Assembly (NCBI GenBank): GCA_023014485.1
Contig: JAJOZX010001871.1
Location: forward strand, 637,501-701,500
Direction of reading: 5' to 3'
DNA: 64,000 nucleotides
Source: Bathynomus jamesi
Taxonomy: Eukaryota > Arthropoda > Malacostraca > Isopoda > Cirolanidae
The notes beneath the pieces were generated by a model. It was given only the letters and a program-made list of their open reading frames with translations, made no database searches and was not told where the DNA came from. This document shows, piece by piece, positions 26,881-38,744 of this stretch. Position 1 is the first letter of the stretch; every line of letters begins with the position of its first letter. A program made the translations under genes and the position numbers.

Positions 26881-27667
26881 CAGTGTGTCCGTAAAGTCAT
26901 GGTGGGATTTTAAATAGCTATATTATTGCAACGAAACATGATAATGAGATGAAACAATACCAAATTGAAGAACAACTCTCAAAGTTGTATCTTGTAGTTA
27001 GTCTAGGCTAAGCTTAACCTTTATCTCGTAGTTAGTCTAGGCTGTCCACATGCCTATGTTGAAGATGAGCGTAATAGCCCGAAAGTTAATGTGTGGTGTG
27101 CTCTAGCACGAGATCGAGTGATTGGCCCATTTTTCTTCGCGGAACCCACTGTGACGTCACACAACTACCTCGCTATGTTGGAACATTTTGCAGTACCCCA
27201 ATTTATTGACAATAATGTCATCTTTCAGCAAGATGGTGCTCCTCCGCACTATGCCAACGTTGTTCGAGAATTCCTTAATGAAAAATTTCCACAGAGATGG
27301 ATAGGAAGAGGAGGATGGAAGCCATGGCCTCCACGCTCTCCGGACCTGACACCTTTGGACTTTTATTTTTGGGGTTACGTCAAGCAAAGTGTGTACAGTG
27401 TACCCATTAGGGATATTCATCACTTGCACGAGCGAATCACGGAAGCTATCGCATCCGTCACTCCTGATGTTCTTGGGCGTGTGTGGCTGGAATTGAATCA
27501 CCGCCTAGATGTCTGCAGGGCTACCAGAGGAGCCCATATCGAACTACGTTAAATAAAGTTATTCTTTTAGAGTTGTTCTTCAATTTGCCTTTTTTTCATC
27601 TCATTGTCATGTTTCGTTGCAATAATATAACTATTTAAAATCCCACCATGACTTTACGGACATACTG
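26881..27667 (+). mobile_element. Internally deleted DD41D Tc1/mariner-superfamily transposon
   Basis: 787 bp between TA dinucleotides, with inverted repeats starting CAGTGTGTCCGTAAAGTC / CAGTATGTCCGTAAAGTC that stay alignable for about 100 bp. An open frame at 27091-27552 keeps the catalytic C-terminal half: FQQDGAPPHY (second Asp) and SPDLTPLDFYFWG (third Asp) with 41 residues between them. The DNA-binding N-terminal half and first Asp are deleted, and part of the deletion region shows a repeated GTAGTTAGTCTAGGCT. It is non-autonomous, a cousin but not a sister of the complete copy next door. Confidence 0.88.
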
Positions 27668-27844
27668 TATGTTGTATTAACTTTTTTACTTGATATCACC
27701 TCCCAAATCATCCCCCAAAGTATGGCAGACCGGTTGTGAAACACCCTGTATACATACACAATATGTTTATATATTTTGGCTTGAACGATATTGCCTGAAC
27801 GCGGCGCACACACATACACACACCATTATTTATATATATATATA

Positions 27845-29230
27845 CCGGGTGAACCAAAAGTAGGTGGACAGTAAATGATAACGTTTATTTTGAGAATACA
27901 TGTACAATTATATTTAATTTTTTTGTATACTATAATACAAAATAAAAAAAAAAATTAACTTATACCAATACAATACAAAAGCACTGAAAATTTTATCAAC
28001 GCAGGTGCTCAAATTGCTGTCCATCACAATTTACACAGCTTTGAAGTCTACCTTTCACACTTCGACAAACATTTTTGCACAAGTTTCTTTGTGCATTAAT
28101 TTCTTGAAATGCATCTCTGATGTAATTTTTCAAATCACCAACACTTCGTGGTTTTCGACTATAAACTTTGTCCTTGAGTACTCCCCAAAAGAAAAAATCC
28201 ATTGGGGTAAAGTCAGGTGAACGTGCAGGCCATTCAATTTGACCTCTTCGGCCGATCCATTTCTCGGGAAATGTTTCATCAAGATACTCACGGACTGCTC
28301 TTGAATAATGTGGAGGGGCCCCATCTTGTTGGAAATAGAGGTCATGTGAATTAGGCTGTTGTTGTAAGTGTGGAACAACTTCATTCATTAGAATTTCGAG
28401 ATACTTATCACCTGTGACTGTTCCATCAACAAAAATTGGTCCTAAAACACCAGAACTTGAAATACCACCCCAAACAGTGACACCAGGCTGGTTTAGTTGC
28501 TGCTCTAATGTTAAATGCATGTTCTCACTATACCAGTAAACACAATTATGTCGGTTAACATGACCTGATAATTTGAAAGAAGCCTCATCGGTCCACACAA
28601 TGTTATCTAAAATTATTGGATTTCCTTCAATTTCGTTCAGCATGATCTCACTAAATTGCAGCCGCCTGTCTGGGTCATCCTCCAATAAGCCATGAATTAG
28701 CCGTGGACGATAAGCTTTCAACCCAATAGATTTCAGAATTCGTATAATAGAGGTTTGTGAAATGTCCAGTTCTGCTGAGGCTCTTCTGGTGGACTTTTTG
28801 GGACTGTGAACAAATGCTTCGGCAACAAGTTGCTTATTGTCCTCTGTGCAAACTGTTTTGGGTCGACCAGTTCTTGGGGCATTAAGAATTGAGCCAGTGG
28901 CATCAAATTTGTCACGAATGCGGTAAATGGTTTGTCTCTTTGGGGCTTGAGTACCAAATGTTTCAACCCATTTTGTTCTAACAGTTTCAGTATTTTGAGA
29001 TTTCCAATACTCTTTTAACACCCATTTTCTGGCATCAGTATTTAGATTATTTGCCATTATGGGTTCTCTGAACTATCTGAAAAGAAAAAAGATTAAATTT
29101 AAATAAATTTAGTTATAATATTTAATATAATATAACACAAACACCATAGTTATAATGAACACCATAGTTATAATATAATATAACACAAACCCTATTCAAC
29201 CTACTGTCCACCTACTTTTGGTTCACCCGG
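27845..29230 (-). mobile_element. Complete DD41D Tc1/mariner-superfamily transposon
   Basis: 1386 bp flanked by TA on both sides. The inverted repeats are a perfect match over 29 bp, starting CCGGGTGAACCAAAAGTAGG. The single gene is uninterrupted. Perfect ends and an open transposase indicate a young, possibly active copy. Confidence 0.95.
27996..29057 (-). CDS. Transposase, Tc1/mariner superfamily (DD41D type)
   Basis: 353 residues, open from ATG to stop. It catalyses cut-and-paste movement of its own element by binding the 29-bp ends and cutting at TA. The N-terminal 110 residues form paired helix-turn-helix-like DNA-binding domains (RQTIYRIRDKF, then RTGRPKTV, the GRPR-like linker). The catalytic triad is visible: WTDEASF (Asp 1), YFQQDGAPPHY (Asp 2) and SPDFTPMDFFFWG (Asp 3). 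There are 41 residues between Asp 2 and Asp 3, which assigns it to the DD41D (rosa/Visitor-like) group rather than classical mariner (DD34D). Length is normal and no disruption is seen. Two other in-frame ATGs are internal, and the upstream ATG at 29057 gives the full domain. Confidence 0.95.
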   Translation of the reverse strand: MANNLNTDARKWVLKEYWKSQNTETVRTKWVETFGTQAPKRQTIYRIRDKFDATGSILNAPRTGRPKTVCTEDNKQLVAEAFVHSPKKSTRRASAELDISQTSIIRILKSIGLKAYRPRLIHGLLEDDPDRRLQFSEIMLNEIEGNPIILDNIVWTDEASFKLSGHVNRHNCVYWYSENMHLTLEQQLNQPGVTVWGGISSSGVLGPIFVDGTVTGDKYLEILMNEVVPHLQQQPNSHDLYFQQDGAPPHYSRAVREYLDETFPEKWIGRRGQIEWPARSPDFTPMDFFFWGVLKDKVYSRKPRSVGDLKNYIRDAFQEINAQRNLCKNVCRSVKGRLQSCVNCDGQQFEHLR

Positions 29231-29312
29231 TACCCTGTGACACCCATTTACATCTTTTTTATACGTAACAATTAATATAAAATTGCCCTCTCTCTCTCTC
29301 TCTCTCTCTCTC

Positions 29313-29354
<42 letters not shown>

Positions 29355-30092
29355 CTAGTTGAGCCACCTACAAAACTTTATACTTTTAACACAAATCTGT
29401 TTCCCAGTGATTAAATTTATTTATTTCCCTTTATATGTAGTAAAAAAAAATTTAATCAGTGCAGAAGTACCCGTACATACGACCCCAAAGACAGAGTGGC
29501 GCCTAAGATTGTTGCAGAGACGCGACTGTTGCGACTGTCTGTCGTCATTTGCCTTTTCGTATGATAAGGTCGGACATTTTGTTTGTACAGATGTGTCTTA
29601 CGACTTTTTATTCCCATAAGGAATTATTAACAAAAGAAAAATAAAGCCCTAAAACCAAATTTGAATTATACACGATGGCCAGAGATTTGATGGTGTGCGA
29701 CAAAGATGTAATTCTTTTATATTTATTTATTTTGATCCAGATTTATTTAGAAGCTAAAATCAAAATTTGTATTATTTATATATATATATATAATAAACGA
29801 AGGGTCATTAATTCATTAAATATAAATGATTCAGCATTGCTTTTCACTCAGATCAACGGCTAAATTAAAAACTTGTGAATTGGGATATCGCTCTCTCTTC
29901 ACATCTCTGTACCTGCATTAAAACCTCGACCTACATTGAAAGCTAAGTTATGGAAATTGATTGTAAAAACTAAGATCACAAAATTTAAAATAACATACGA
30001 AACTTAAGATACAAAACTTTTGCATTCTATAAACTTTTATACATACAGAGCGGTTATAAAGAGCCACTGTTGTGATATTATATATATATACA

Positions 30093-30130
<38 letters not shown>
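29231..30130. other. AT-rich spacer with microsatellites
   Basis: (CT)n at 29288-29314, (TA)n at 29317-29350, 29776-29792 and 30078-30130. Short open frames show no motif; no gene is supported. Confidence 0.6.
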
Positions 30131-30133
<3 letters not shown>

Positions 30134-31425
30134 TGATGTAGCGGATGTCATTTTTTTCACATCCGCGGATGCGGATGCGGATGAGGATGTTTGATTTCAA
30201 CATCCGCGGATGCGGATGCGGATGTCTACATTTTCGTTATTTTTTAGGATATATTCGAGATTTGTTGTGTTTAACGTATATAATAAGTTATTATATAGAG
30301 AGAGCTGTAGCTATAATGTAGTATAATTGATTAATTGTACAATAATTGCTGTACTTTTCTCTGAACATATAAAATAATATCAAGCATCTAACTAATATAG
30401 AAATCAATTAGTGAATTCGTCTGCAAATAAATTCGTTATATTTTGTTGAGTTTCAGCCACAATTAGAAACCATAATTGTGTTACCAGGATGCGGGACGTG
30501 AACCCAACTCAAATGCACCCCACCGACCTCTTTCCCCAACCTCCACCCTTATAGAAAGAGATCTTTAATTAACTTGATAACTATTTATATTAAGTTTAAA
30601 GTTTTATTAGGCATAGTTATAAATGAGTAATTAAAATAAAGTAAACTAAGATGTTCATCGTTTAATGTTCAAACTTAATTATAGGAAGGTTATGCTTAAG
30701 GAACATTAATTTTTCTGCCTTTTCTGCTGCCAGTCTGTTTCTCTTTTCATCATATATTAATCCAGCACTGCTAAATAATCTCTCGCTTGGTACGTTTGTT
30801 GGAGGACAGGCTAAATGTTTCCTTGCAAGTTTACTCAAGTATGGATAGCTATTCTGCGTATTTTTCCACCAACTAATAGGATTGTCACATGCAGCCAGGC
30901 GTTTTTCTTGGTGATAGCTCTCGATCATTTTTACTACATCTTTTGACATCGCGTAGGTCTCGTCATTGCTGCTTGACTCAAGAAACTGAGAGACAGATTC
31001 TGTGATAGATTTGCTTGTTGAAGGTGTTGGTTCTGTCACTGAAACTTATTCTTTTGGTGGGTGGCGAAGCGACAGATTCAAGAGATTGAAGCTCTTCAAC
31101 TGCTTTGCCAAGTGATGATTTAACTCGTTCTAATATACTAGGTGAAAATAACAACTTTGTAACGTGGATCTAAGTAGGTTGCAAGAGAGTAACTTCATCA
31201 AGAACAGCCTCTCGTCTTGTCGCTTGCATCACTTTTGCGCACAATGAACTAGTTCTATTAATATAGTAGAATTTGATAATTTCTGATTATTAATGACATT
31301 TTATCTCAAAGGTCCACATCCGCACGACATCCGCAGTCCAAAGTGCGGATGCGGGTGCGGATGCGGATGCGAGAAAATGTGCGGATGTTCCGCAGATGCG
31401 GATGCGGATGTGACCTACATCACTA
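30131..31425 (-). mobile_element. Deleted hAT transposon with GCGGAT subterminal repeats
   Basis: Ends TAGTGATGTAG and CTACATCACTA form inverted repeats in a TA-repeat flank. Both ends carry many copies of GCGGAT (CATCCGCGGATGCGG), typical of hAT subterminal transposase-binding repeats. Only the transposase C-terminus remains inside. Confidence 0.85.
30662..31039 (-). pseudogene. hAT transposase C-terminal dimerisation domain
   Basis: 126-codon frame matching the hAT C-terminal (Dimer_Tnp_hAT) domain: WWKNTQ, YPYLSKLARKHL, PTNVPSERLFSSAG and KRNRLAAEKAEKLMFLKHN. In full-length hAT this domain mediates multimerisation next to the RNase-H catalytic core. The core and zinc-finger BED domain are absent, and the frame is broken upstream of 31039 (SVTETYSFGG region). 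A non-functional remnant. Confidence 0.88.
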
Positions 31426-31497
31426 ATATATATATATATATATATATACTGTATATATACACCGTTTCCTCATTGCGGTTTCGTGCGTCGGTTCTCT

Positions 31498-32772
31498 TCA
31501 CACGAAGGTCAAGCTGGTGGCCCCGCCTCTAGGCCTAGCTTGGTGGAGGAGCGAGTTGTTCTCTTGCGCTCTCCACCGCACATAGCCAGGTACACCCGGC
31601 TCATCTGGTACCGTCTTGAGCCAGGCATCTAGTCTTTTCTTCAAGACTTCAAATTTGACCCCTGTAACGTTTCTGAGGTTCTTAGGAAGCTGGTTAAAAA
31701 GTCTTGGCCCCCTGACAACCAAGCTATTTTCTTTCAGTGTTGAGGAGGTCCCTTGTCGGCCCTTTAGTTTGGGAACACTACGTATTCTGCCTTTCCTATT
31801 GTCCAGCGTTGTTTGGATGGTAAATGGGTTTAGTTTGAGGTTTGGTACCAGTTTTTCGATCATTTTCCATATGTAGATTATGGTATACCTCTCTCTTCTT
31901 CTTTCCAGGGAGTACAGATTTAGTTTACGTAGTATTTCTCAGTAGTTGAGTTCTTTGCAGCCATCATTCTTGGCTGTGAACTGTCTCTGCGTTTCTTCTA
32001 GTTTATTAATTTCTTCCTTTTTATATGGGGACGTCAAAACTCAGCAGTATTCAAGTTTTGTTTATTGCTATCTGATTTTGTGTCTCTAATTTCTCATCAT
32101 CGGTCTTTATTACCCCCAAGTCGACCGCTTTCGTACTTCTCTGAATTTCCTGTCTATCTGGAACATAATATACAGTCTGTTTAATTTCCTCATTTCTACC
32201 ATATCTCAAGAGCTGAAATTTGTCGGTGTTAAATGTCATATTGTTGTCTTCTGACCATTTGTATATTTTGTTTGTGTTCCTCTGCAAGACCTTCACTTCA
32301 TTTGCCTCGCTGATTTTTCTGCTGATCTTTGTATCGTCCGCAAAGGATGTTACTATACTGTTGCTGTTTACTCCATTGTCAATGTTAGCATGATAATGAA
32401 CAGGAGTGGGACCAGCACTGTACCTTGTGGCACTGAGCAGCGTACTTCTGATTCTGATGATGATACACCTTGAATTTTGACGACCTGTAGTCGTTCTCCG
32501 AGGAAGTTATTGATCCATTTTCCCACTTTGCCTGTTATTCCCATATGTTTCATTTTATGTGCTATTATACCATGATCGCACTTGTCGAAAGCTTTAGCCA
32601 AATCCGTGTATATGACATCATAGTTTTCATTGCCTTCAAGTGCATCTAGGATATTGTTATAATGTCTATAAGTTGTGATAAGCATGATCTTCCCATCGGA
32701 ATCCGTGCTGATTTTCGTTGAATCTTTCCAGTGTTTCCAAGAAGTCATAGATTTTCTCTCTGACTATTCTTT

Positions 32773-32790
<18 letters not shown>
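31498..32790 (-). mobile_element. Degenerate LINE (CR1/L2-like) RT remnant
   Basis: Minus-strand frames in order: 32748-32368 (YTDLAKAFDKCDHG motif A, SVPQGTVLVPLLFIIM motif B), 32296-32051 (YKWSEDNNMTFNTDKFQ), and 31863-31498 (the C-terminal RLFNQLPKNLRN and PGVPGYVR end). The YADD motif falls in the gap between frames (near 32340, seen as SFADD). The 5' part is missing, interrupted by (TA)n near 32780-32815. Confidence 0.8.
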
Positions 32791-32815
<25 letters not shown>

Positions 32816-32816
<1 letters not shown>

Positions 32817-33152
32817 CAATATTTAAACAATCTATATATATAAAGATTACTTAAATGGGCCTCGCGCGCCCACAAACTCATAACACGGTTCCGATACACA
32901 AAAGGACATCTCTGAACGCCTTAAAGACACTTACGCAAACACGGCATACTTCAAAGCACCAAATTATCAATATATAGCCTTCCTGTTTACAAAACTGTTT
33001 AAACAACCAAACAGGCACCTACGTTACAAATAAAACGATATAAGATAACAATATAAAGCCAAGTGACCTCAAGCCAGATCGGAACAATTTCGTACTGATA
33101 ACCTGAAACAAAGTCCTGAATTATGTCTTCTCACTCTCTCTCTCTCATATAC

Positions 33153-33212
<60 letters not shown>

Positions 33213-35041
33213 GCGAAGTGTGTTTGAGGAGAAACGCTTGAGAGAAAAAGTCAGCAGCTCCTATAAACTATGTTGCCGGAGCGGATTGAATATTTTGTTA
33301 AAAATAATTTTTAATTATTTTAAATTACGAATCTAAAAGAGATACAGGCTAAATTGGAATACTGACATTATACTTCTTATATATATATAGTGGACCTAGT
33401 TTTTAGCCGTTTAAGGTGATAATGGTTTGATTGTATGCTAATGATTAATTGATGCAATGACTGATTGTTTATTAATGATAGGCTGGGTTAATAATTTATG
33501 ATGTAAACTTGTAAAGTATCACCAATCGAAAAGTAGCTAATGGAGTAGGTCCACCATACTATTGGAAGCGACCAGAATGGCAGCGAGGGTCACCAGCTTG
33601 GATTACACCCAAGCAAATTAATATTAAGGTCATAAAAAGTACCTTATTGTTTTGTATTTTATTATGAAAATAAAGATATTATTTATTCACCGTGATTAAC
33701 AAAAGATTGACAGTAACTATTGATAGTTTTTACGTTAGGCTTATGACATAGAGCTTAGCTAAAGATGAATAGTTAATAGCTTAATTGACACGTAATACTT
33801 TCATGGATGGTATGTAAATGACATGCAACATGGAACATTGAATAGGCCTAGTAATAACACAGAATGCGCGTACGTTTTGGACACGGAATGGAATACATGA
33901 CACTCTGATTAAGTAGGCTAGATGATTGAATGGGCCTAGTAATGACACAGAATAAATGAAGCTGCCCCATAATAATGGAAGTTAATGACGTGCATTATTG
34001 GATAGGCCTAATGATAATTTGAAGGGATGTACATTGTAAATGAATCAGGCCTGCAGTAAGAGAAATTAAGTTATCACATAAACATATAAATGAACACAAT
34101 AACACACAATGATACGCGAAGTTACGGTTTTCGGAATGACACTTGACTTGAAAAATAGGAATTAGGAAATAGGTCTACTGCGTTATTTAACGAGAGTCAA
34201 TTGGAACGTTTAATTACTCACTTTGGGAGTATAGTCTACCGTTCGGCGGTAGGGTAATGTAGGCTTCATGTGATTTACTTAGAGAAGATGTACTTATGTT
34301 TACGGGACGATGAAACCGCTGTTGAAGGAGTGTTGAAAAGAGAACTATTACCGTAGGCTCGAAGTGTCGTTGATCGTCCTCTGGAAGGTGGTAGCTCACG
34401 CGTTGGTCGTGTCGCGGATTAGGCCTCTTGCGAAGGAGAAGATGTTCGATGTAGGCTTTGTAGATAGGCCCGAGTGTTGTTGCTTCTCGAGGTGTAGGAA
34501 AGTCTATAAATGATCTTGCAGGCATAGGTTCTAAACGATGCTGACCTTCCCATTGAAGTTGTGTAACGGGCGCCGGTCGCCTCAAGTGTTGATTCGCTTG
34601 ATGTAGAATTGAGGTGATGAGGCGGCTGAAATCGAACCGGCGCTGGGCCTCGAAGGATTGCTTCTGCAGGCGGTCGGTAGAAGGTCTTACTTGGTGATAG
34701 ATCGAAGGCCTTGAGGAAAACAGCAGGCCGCTCCTCCGGCGGGAAGCCGGAGGGCGGTTGACGTGATGAGATCTGCTCGTGGAGGTGGAAAGCGAGTGTG
34801 TGAGAGAGTGTGAGTGGAATCTCGCTTATATTACTTCGGTGATACGGACTTTCGCGCCAAATCTTGAGACGCCTTGTCCCCGCGTCCTTTAGTTACTAAG
34901 GGCTCGCTTTTGGCGGCCTTTGGAAGAACAGACGCTTCATTGTTTGATTCTTTGCCCACGTGTGTTTTCCAAGAATGTTTGAGAAAGGCGTGGAAGAAGA
35001 ATTTGTCTCTCTACTTGTTGGTCTATTTCTTGTCGATCCGC

Positions 35042-35077
<36 letters not shown>

Positions 35078-35200
35078 CTGTACATACTGTATATACAAAT
35101 TAATCAAATGCCACTTGTACGTAAAAAATAATGAAATGGCATCCCATACAAACAATATTTATACATCAAGAGGCCAATCAGTACGTTTAAAAAAGACGTA
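32816..35200. other. Unassigned region with GC-rich block
   Basis: No protein family recognised. At 33400-34200 GGCCTAGTAATGACACAG-like phrases repeat. TGGCAGCGAGGGTCACC near 33575 could be a primer-binding-site-like sequence of an LTR element (weak). 34220-34870 is unusually GC-rich, and the 123-residue minus frame there (34585-34214) has no recognised domain. (TA)n at 33150-33210 and 35044-35075. Confidence 0.3.
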
Positions 35201-35239
35201 CGCCCAACCTACAGTACAATTCATTGTAGCTAAGTATAG

Positions 35240-35515
35240 CTAAGTATATGGATCACTGCTGTCTCAAAACCACGGCCGCCAGTCAACATTGGTTTCCAAT
35301 GATTTTAGCTTTCCTTGAAAGTGGGCGGTCCCTCTCTTCTGTGCGAATCGGGGGAGGGTGGGGCAGAATTTTCGCTTGGTATATAAAAGGAACAATTGCA
35401 GACACAGTACATCATTCCGCATTCCAATTTTTGCATCGTACAACTGACCTCACATCATTCACCTAACATAATCAACCAGAGCAATGGCATCGTCCTTTGT
35501 GCTGTGTATATATAC
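35240..35515 (+). promoter_or_regulatory. Strong-looking RNA polymerase II core promoter
   Basis: CCAATG near 35295, GTGGGCGGTCCC near 35320 (GC box) and TATATAAAAGG at 35391 are followed by an ATG (MASSFVLC) at 35484 that runs straight into (TA)n. The coding continuation is lost. It resembles the promoter of the two-exon gene at 38.5 kb in layout. Product unknown. Confidence 0.45.
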
Positions 35516-35536
35516 ATATACTGTATAAATAAATAA

Positions 35537-35591
<55 letters not shown>

Positions 35592-35664
35592 ATATATATA
35601 CACACAGTATACATATATATATTTGACAAATAACAATAAGATAATAAATAAAAAGGTAACACAC

Positions 35665-36390
35665 AAATTTCTCCGACCATAACCTAATCGATATACAATT
35701 GAAGTTAGCACCCAGAGGTCCGAAAACGCATCCCAGAGAGGCAGAAGGAATATTTGAAGGCTTAAACATAAATTCAAAGAAAGTAGATTGGGAAAGTGTA
35801 AATAAAGATTTAAAGGAAGTAAATTGGGAATTACTTCACGAGAAGACTCCAGAGCAAATACTAGGTATAAAGGAGTCTGAAACCTATATTACTGAAGCAT
35901 TTTCCAGAGAAACAAAAGAGTAAACATAGCAAGCTCGAAAGAAAAATCAGGATACTATTTAGACAAACGGAAGCAATCCGTAAAACATCTCCACAGATGC
36001 AAAACTGATCCAAGGAGACTCAAACTAGAGAGGAAACTAGGCGAAATGGAAGTGAACCTAGAACAAACATTCATACATAAGACAAACGAGGAGGAAAACA
36101 AGGTAGCAGAAAACAAAAAAATAACCCAAAATACTTCTACACTTTTGCGAAAAGGAAAATGCAGTGCGAAGAGAGTATTGGTTCGTTGATAGACGGGGAG
36201 GCGAAACACACAAATGACCCCCAAAAAATGACCGAACTGCTTAAGGAACAATTTAGCACCTCTAAATCTGAGATGAAAGTAGAAAACACAGATGAATTTT
36301 TCGACAGTGATACAAATCAGTCAAGGACAAATTCTGGCACAAACCTATTAATGGACTTAGAGTTCTCGGAAGGAGATGTAATTAAGGCTC
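35665..36390 (+). mobile_element. CR1/L2-like LINE fragment, cut by the left end of element 2
   Basis: Begins with the endonuclease-terminal motif FSDHNLIDIQL, then VDWESVNKDLKEVNWELL, a linker, FYTFAKRK-like sequence in a shifted frame, and the pre-RT phrase MTELLKEQFSTSKSE, ending MDLEFSEGDVIKA at 36390. Its sequence then stops at AGTAGTATGGGTGC. In LINEs of this group the RT should follow, so element 2 has inserted here and the rest is expected beyond the window. Confidence 0.8.
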
Positions 36391-36790
36391 AGTAGTATGG
36401 GTGCAAAAGGAGAGAGAGTGGAGTGCAGTGCATTGATGCAATGTTGCAATGAGGCCAGTGCCAACCCCCTTGTTGCAAGACACCACCAGTGCCAACCCCA
36501 AGGTGCCAAATAAAAGGGGGAGGGGAACTCCCCTGGAAAGCTGTGGGGAGTCCACCTAACCTCTTTGGGGGAGAAGCTGGGACGGTCTCACTCCCCAAAT
36601 GGGTATACCTAACCTAAGAGAGAAAGGAGAAGGAGAGAGGGGTGTTCGCTTGGCAACTGTCAAGCGCATATTGAAAGTTCATCCCAGCGCTTGCTGTCTT
36701 ATAAGGTCCTAATCAGCCAGTTGGCGTAGAATCCAGTGCCTCGAGGCATTATCAGCCAGTTGGCACAGTGTGTACATCGTTTGGACAGCA
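36391..36790 (+). repeat. Left terminal inverted repeat of element 2
   Basis: Shares with element 1's ends the terminal AGTAGTAT, GGTGTTCGCTTGGCAACTG (cf. GGTGTTCACCTGGCAGGAG), CTTATAAG and CAGCCAGTTGGC. It contains GTTGCAATGAGG and AACCTAAGAGAG phrases. Confidence 0.7.
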
Positions 36791-36844
36791 AAGAAACGCA
36801 CACAAATGGACGTACATTCCCGACTATACGCCCATAAAGTATTA

Positions 36845-37060
36845 CACACAACTATATGCACGATTATATGCGCCGGGTTCGAGACCCGGTGACGGCGCGC
36901 TGCAATCCTTCCACACAAATGGATAGTAGATAAATGGGAACCTTGGGTATCCTAGTGGCTAAGACGCTGGATTCCCCGTTAAACTGTAGATCTAAGTTGG
37001 ATTGTAAACTTTGATCTTTGTCAAAATGAACCATTCGGGCGGAAGCTATCGAACGCAGAG
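36845..37060 (+). repeat. tRNA-derived SINE, 5' truncated
   Basis: Begins near the B box (GGGTTCGAGACCCGGTGACGG) and continues with TAGTGGCTAAGACGCTGG and CATTCGGGCGGAAGC. It lacks part of the central GATGGGGCGTGGTTCGG segment. Confidence 0.8.
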
Positions 37061-37540
37061 GAAAGCCTACATATGTACACTCCCAGAAAAAAGTTCATCT
37101 AAAAATTTCTGAAAACTATAAAAAATTAGTACAAGAAACGTACACGAAACATCCAAAATTTATAATTAGCAATCACGTCAAATTGCATTAATTCACATTA
37201 ATTCCATTTATTATATAACTCAAACAAATCTCTAGGATTTATTGCACATTTACGTATGATTTCTGAATATACAGGGGCCGGAATAAGACGGTTTACCGAG
37301 AATAACGGAATCACCTTGTGAAAAATAACATTTATCATTTACTACAGAAATTACTACTTAGTAAAAGAAGAGGTAAAAATTTGGTGGCTGACTGGAATTC
37401 ACATGGAATATATATGATAAAAAAATTAAATAAAAAATAATAATGGCATAAGAAATACAAACTAGGAATATATATATAACCAAAAAATAATAATATACAA
37501 AACGACAGGACGGAGTATAATCATCAACATAGAGGAGAAG

Positions 37541-37613
<73 letters not shown>
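37541..37613. repeat. (TA)n microsatellite
   Basis: About 70 bp of pure TA in the non-coding left part of element 2. Confidence 0.95.
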
Positions 37614-37616
<3 letters not shown>

Positions 37617-37679
37617 AACACTTATTAAAGATTTATTCATTAAAAATAAAATTTGAAACACCTTATTCTACCAGCTGAG

Positions 37680-38170
37680 TTTTAACATGGCTCCTGGATG
37701 GCGGAAAGCGATAGATAATATCGATTTTTAAAATTTCAATAAATAACTTCTCTTCGATGAAATTTTATTTCTATTATCTCTCGACGTCATAAACTTTAAG
37801 CCGATCAAACCGTTACGGGCAGTTAATTTTTTTAAAAGCTATTTTCCAGGTTTATGGCGATTTATTTTTCAGAGGAACTGGCCGCAGATATCTATGGACA
37901 TTTATCGTACGTGATCTCTGGACATCATAAAGATTAAACTCACACGTTTATGATACAGCCATCCATCACGACCAGTTAATTTAAAAACAAATTTTTTAGA
38001 TGGGCCACCATAAACTTAAACCTATTTCCAAATTTATTTTCTTTTGGATACCATAAACTTTAAACCTACGAGAGTTGTCTCGCTTTCATGGGCAGTTAAT
38101 TTTTCCAAATTTATTTTAGATGGGCCAACATAAACTTAAACCGATTTCCAAATTTATTTTCCAACCTCGT
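37680..38170. repeat. Degenerate 110-bp tandem repeat with an embedded integrase scrap
   Basis: Three or four imperfect units share GGGCAGTTAATTTTT, TTAGATGGGCCAACATAAAC and CCAAATTTATTTTC. Bases 37858-37898 (GCGATTTATTTTTCAGAGGA, then CCGCAGATATCT) match the antisense of the integrase gene at about 45378-45410 (residues RYLWLIPLKNKSP of that gene). Confidence 0.6.
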
Positions 38171-38473
38171 TAAGCCCCTCATATATAAATGGATGTTTAT
38201 TATATGTTCAAATCTCACTTCCCACACCCTTCTCATAGGCGCCCCAGAAAACAAAATTTATTTTCCAAACAAAGCATTTCTCTCTCTCTCTCCACGGTTC
38301 TGGAAGAAATCTATGGAACGGGCAAGATATATTTGACACGCCCCAGATTTCACTGGACAGCCAATCACGCCCCAGGACCTCTGGTTGGTGGATGGTATCA
38401 CTCACCCAAATTTCACCGATAGCCAATAGGAAACTCGCAATTCGGGTATTGTGGGTGTTCACAATTAGACCCC

Positions 38474-38484
38474 GTTTATAAAAG
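38474..38484 (+). promoter_or_regulatory. TATA box of the left two-exon gene
   Basis: GTTTATAAAAG lies about 75 bp before the ATG at 38553. AGCCAATCACG and AGCCAATAGG at 38360 and 38420 are CCAAT boxes. A complete core promoter by inspection. Confidence 0.6.
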
Positions 38485-38744
38485 GGAGCATTTTCATCAC
38501 AAGAATCCACATCATTTGTTTTTATCGACCAGTGCTACAGAAATATCTCGCCATGAGCCAATCGCAGCAGCTCTACATCTATCCGGATTTGTTTGAAGAC
38601 GGGGATTTCTATACAGAAGCTGCACTCTACATTTTCGGAGCAGCTGAACGCAATGATCTTCTATCCACGCAAAGCATTGCAGAAATTTGTGAAGGCGAGA
38701 AAGAATCGACCTTTGAAGACGGCATTAAAATGTAAGTAAGTACA

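Noticed and set aside
34214..34585. Coding gene in the GC-rich block
   Set aside because: Open for 123 codons with no recognisable family, splice signal or homologue in the window; likely a GC-driven chance frame.
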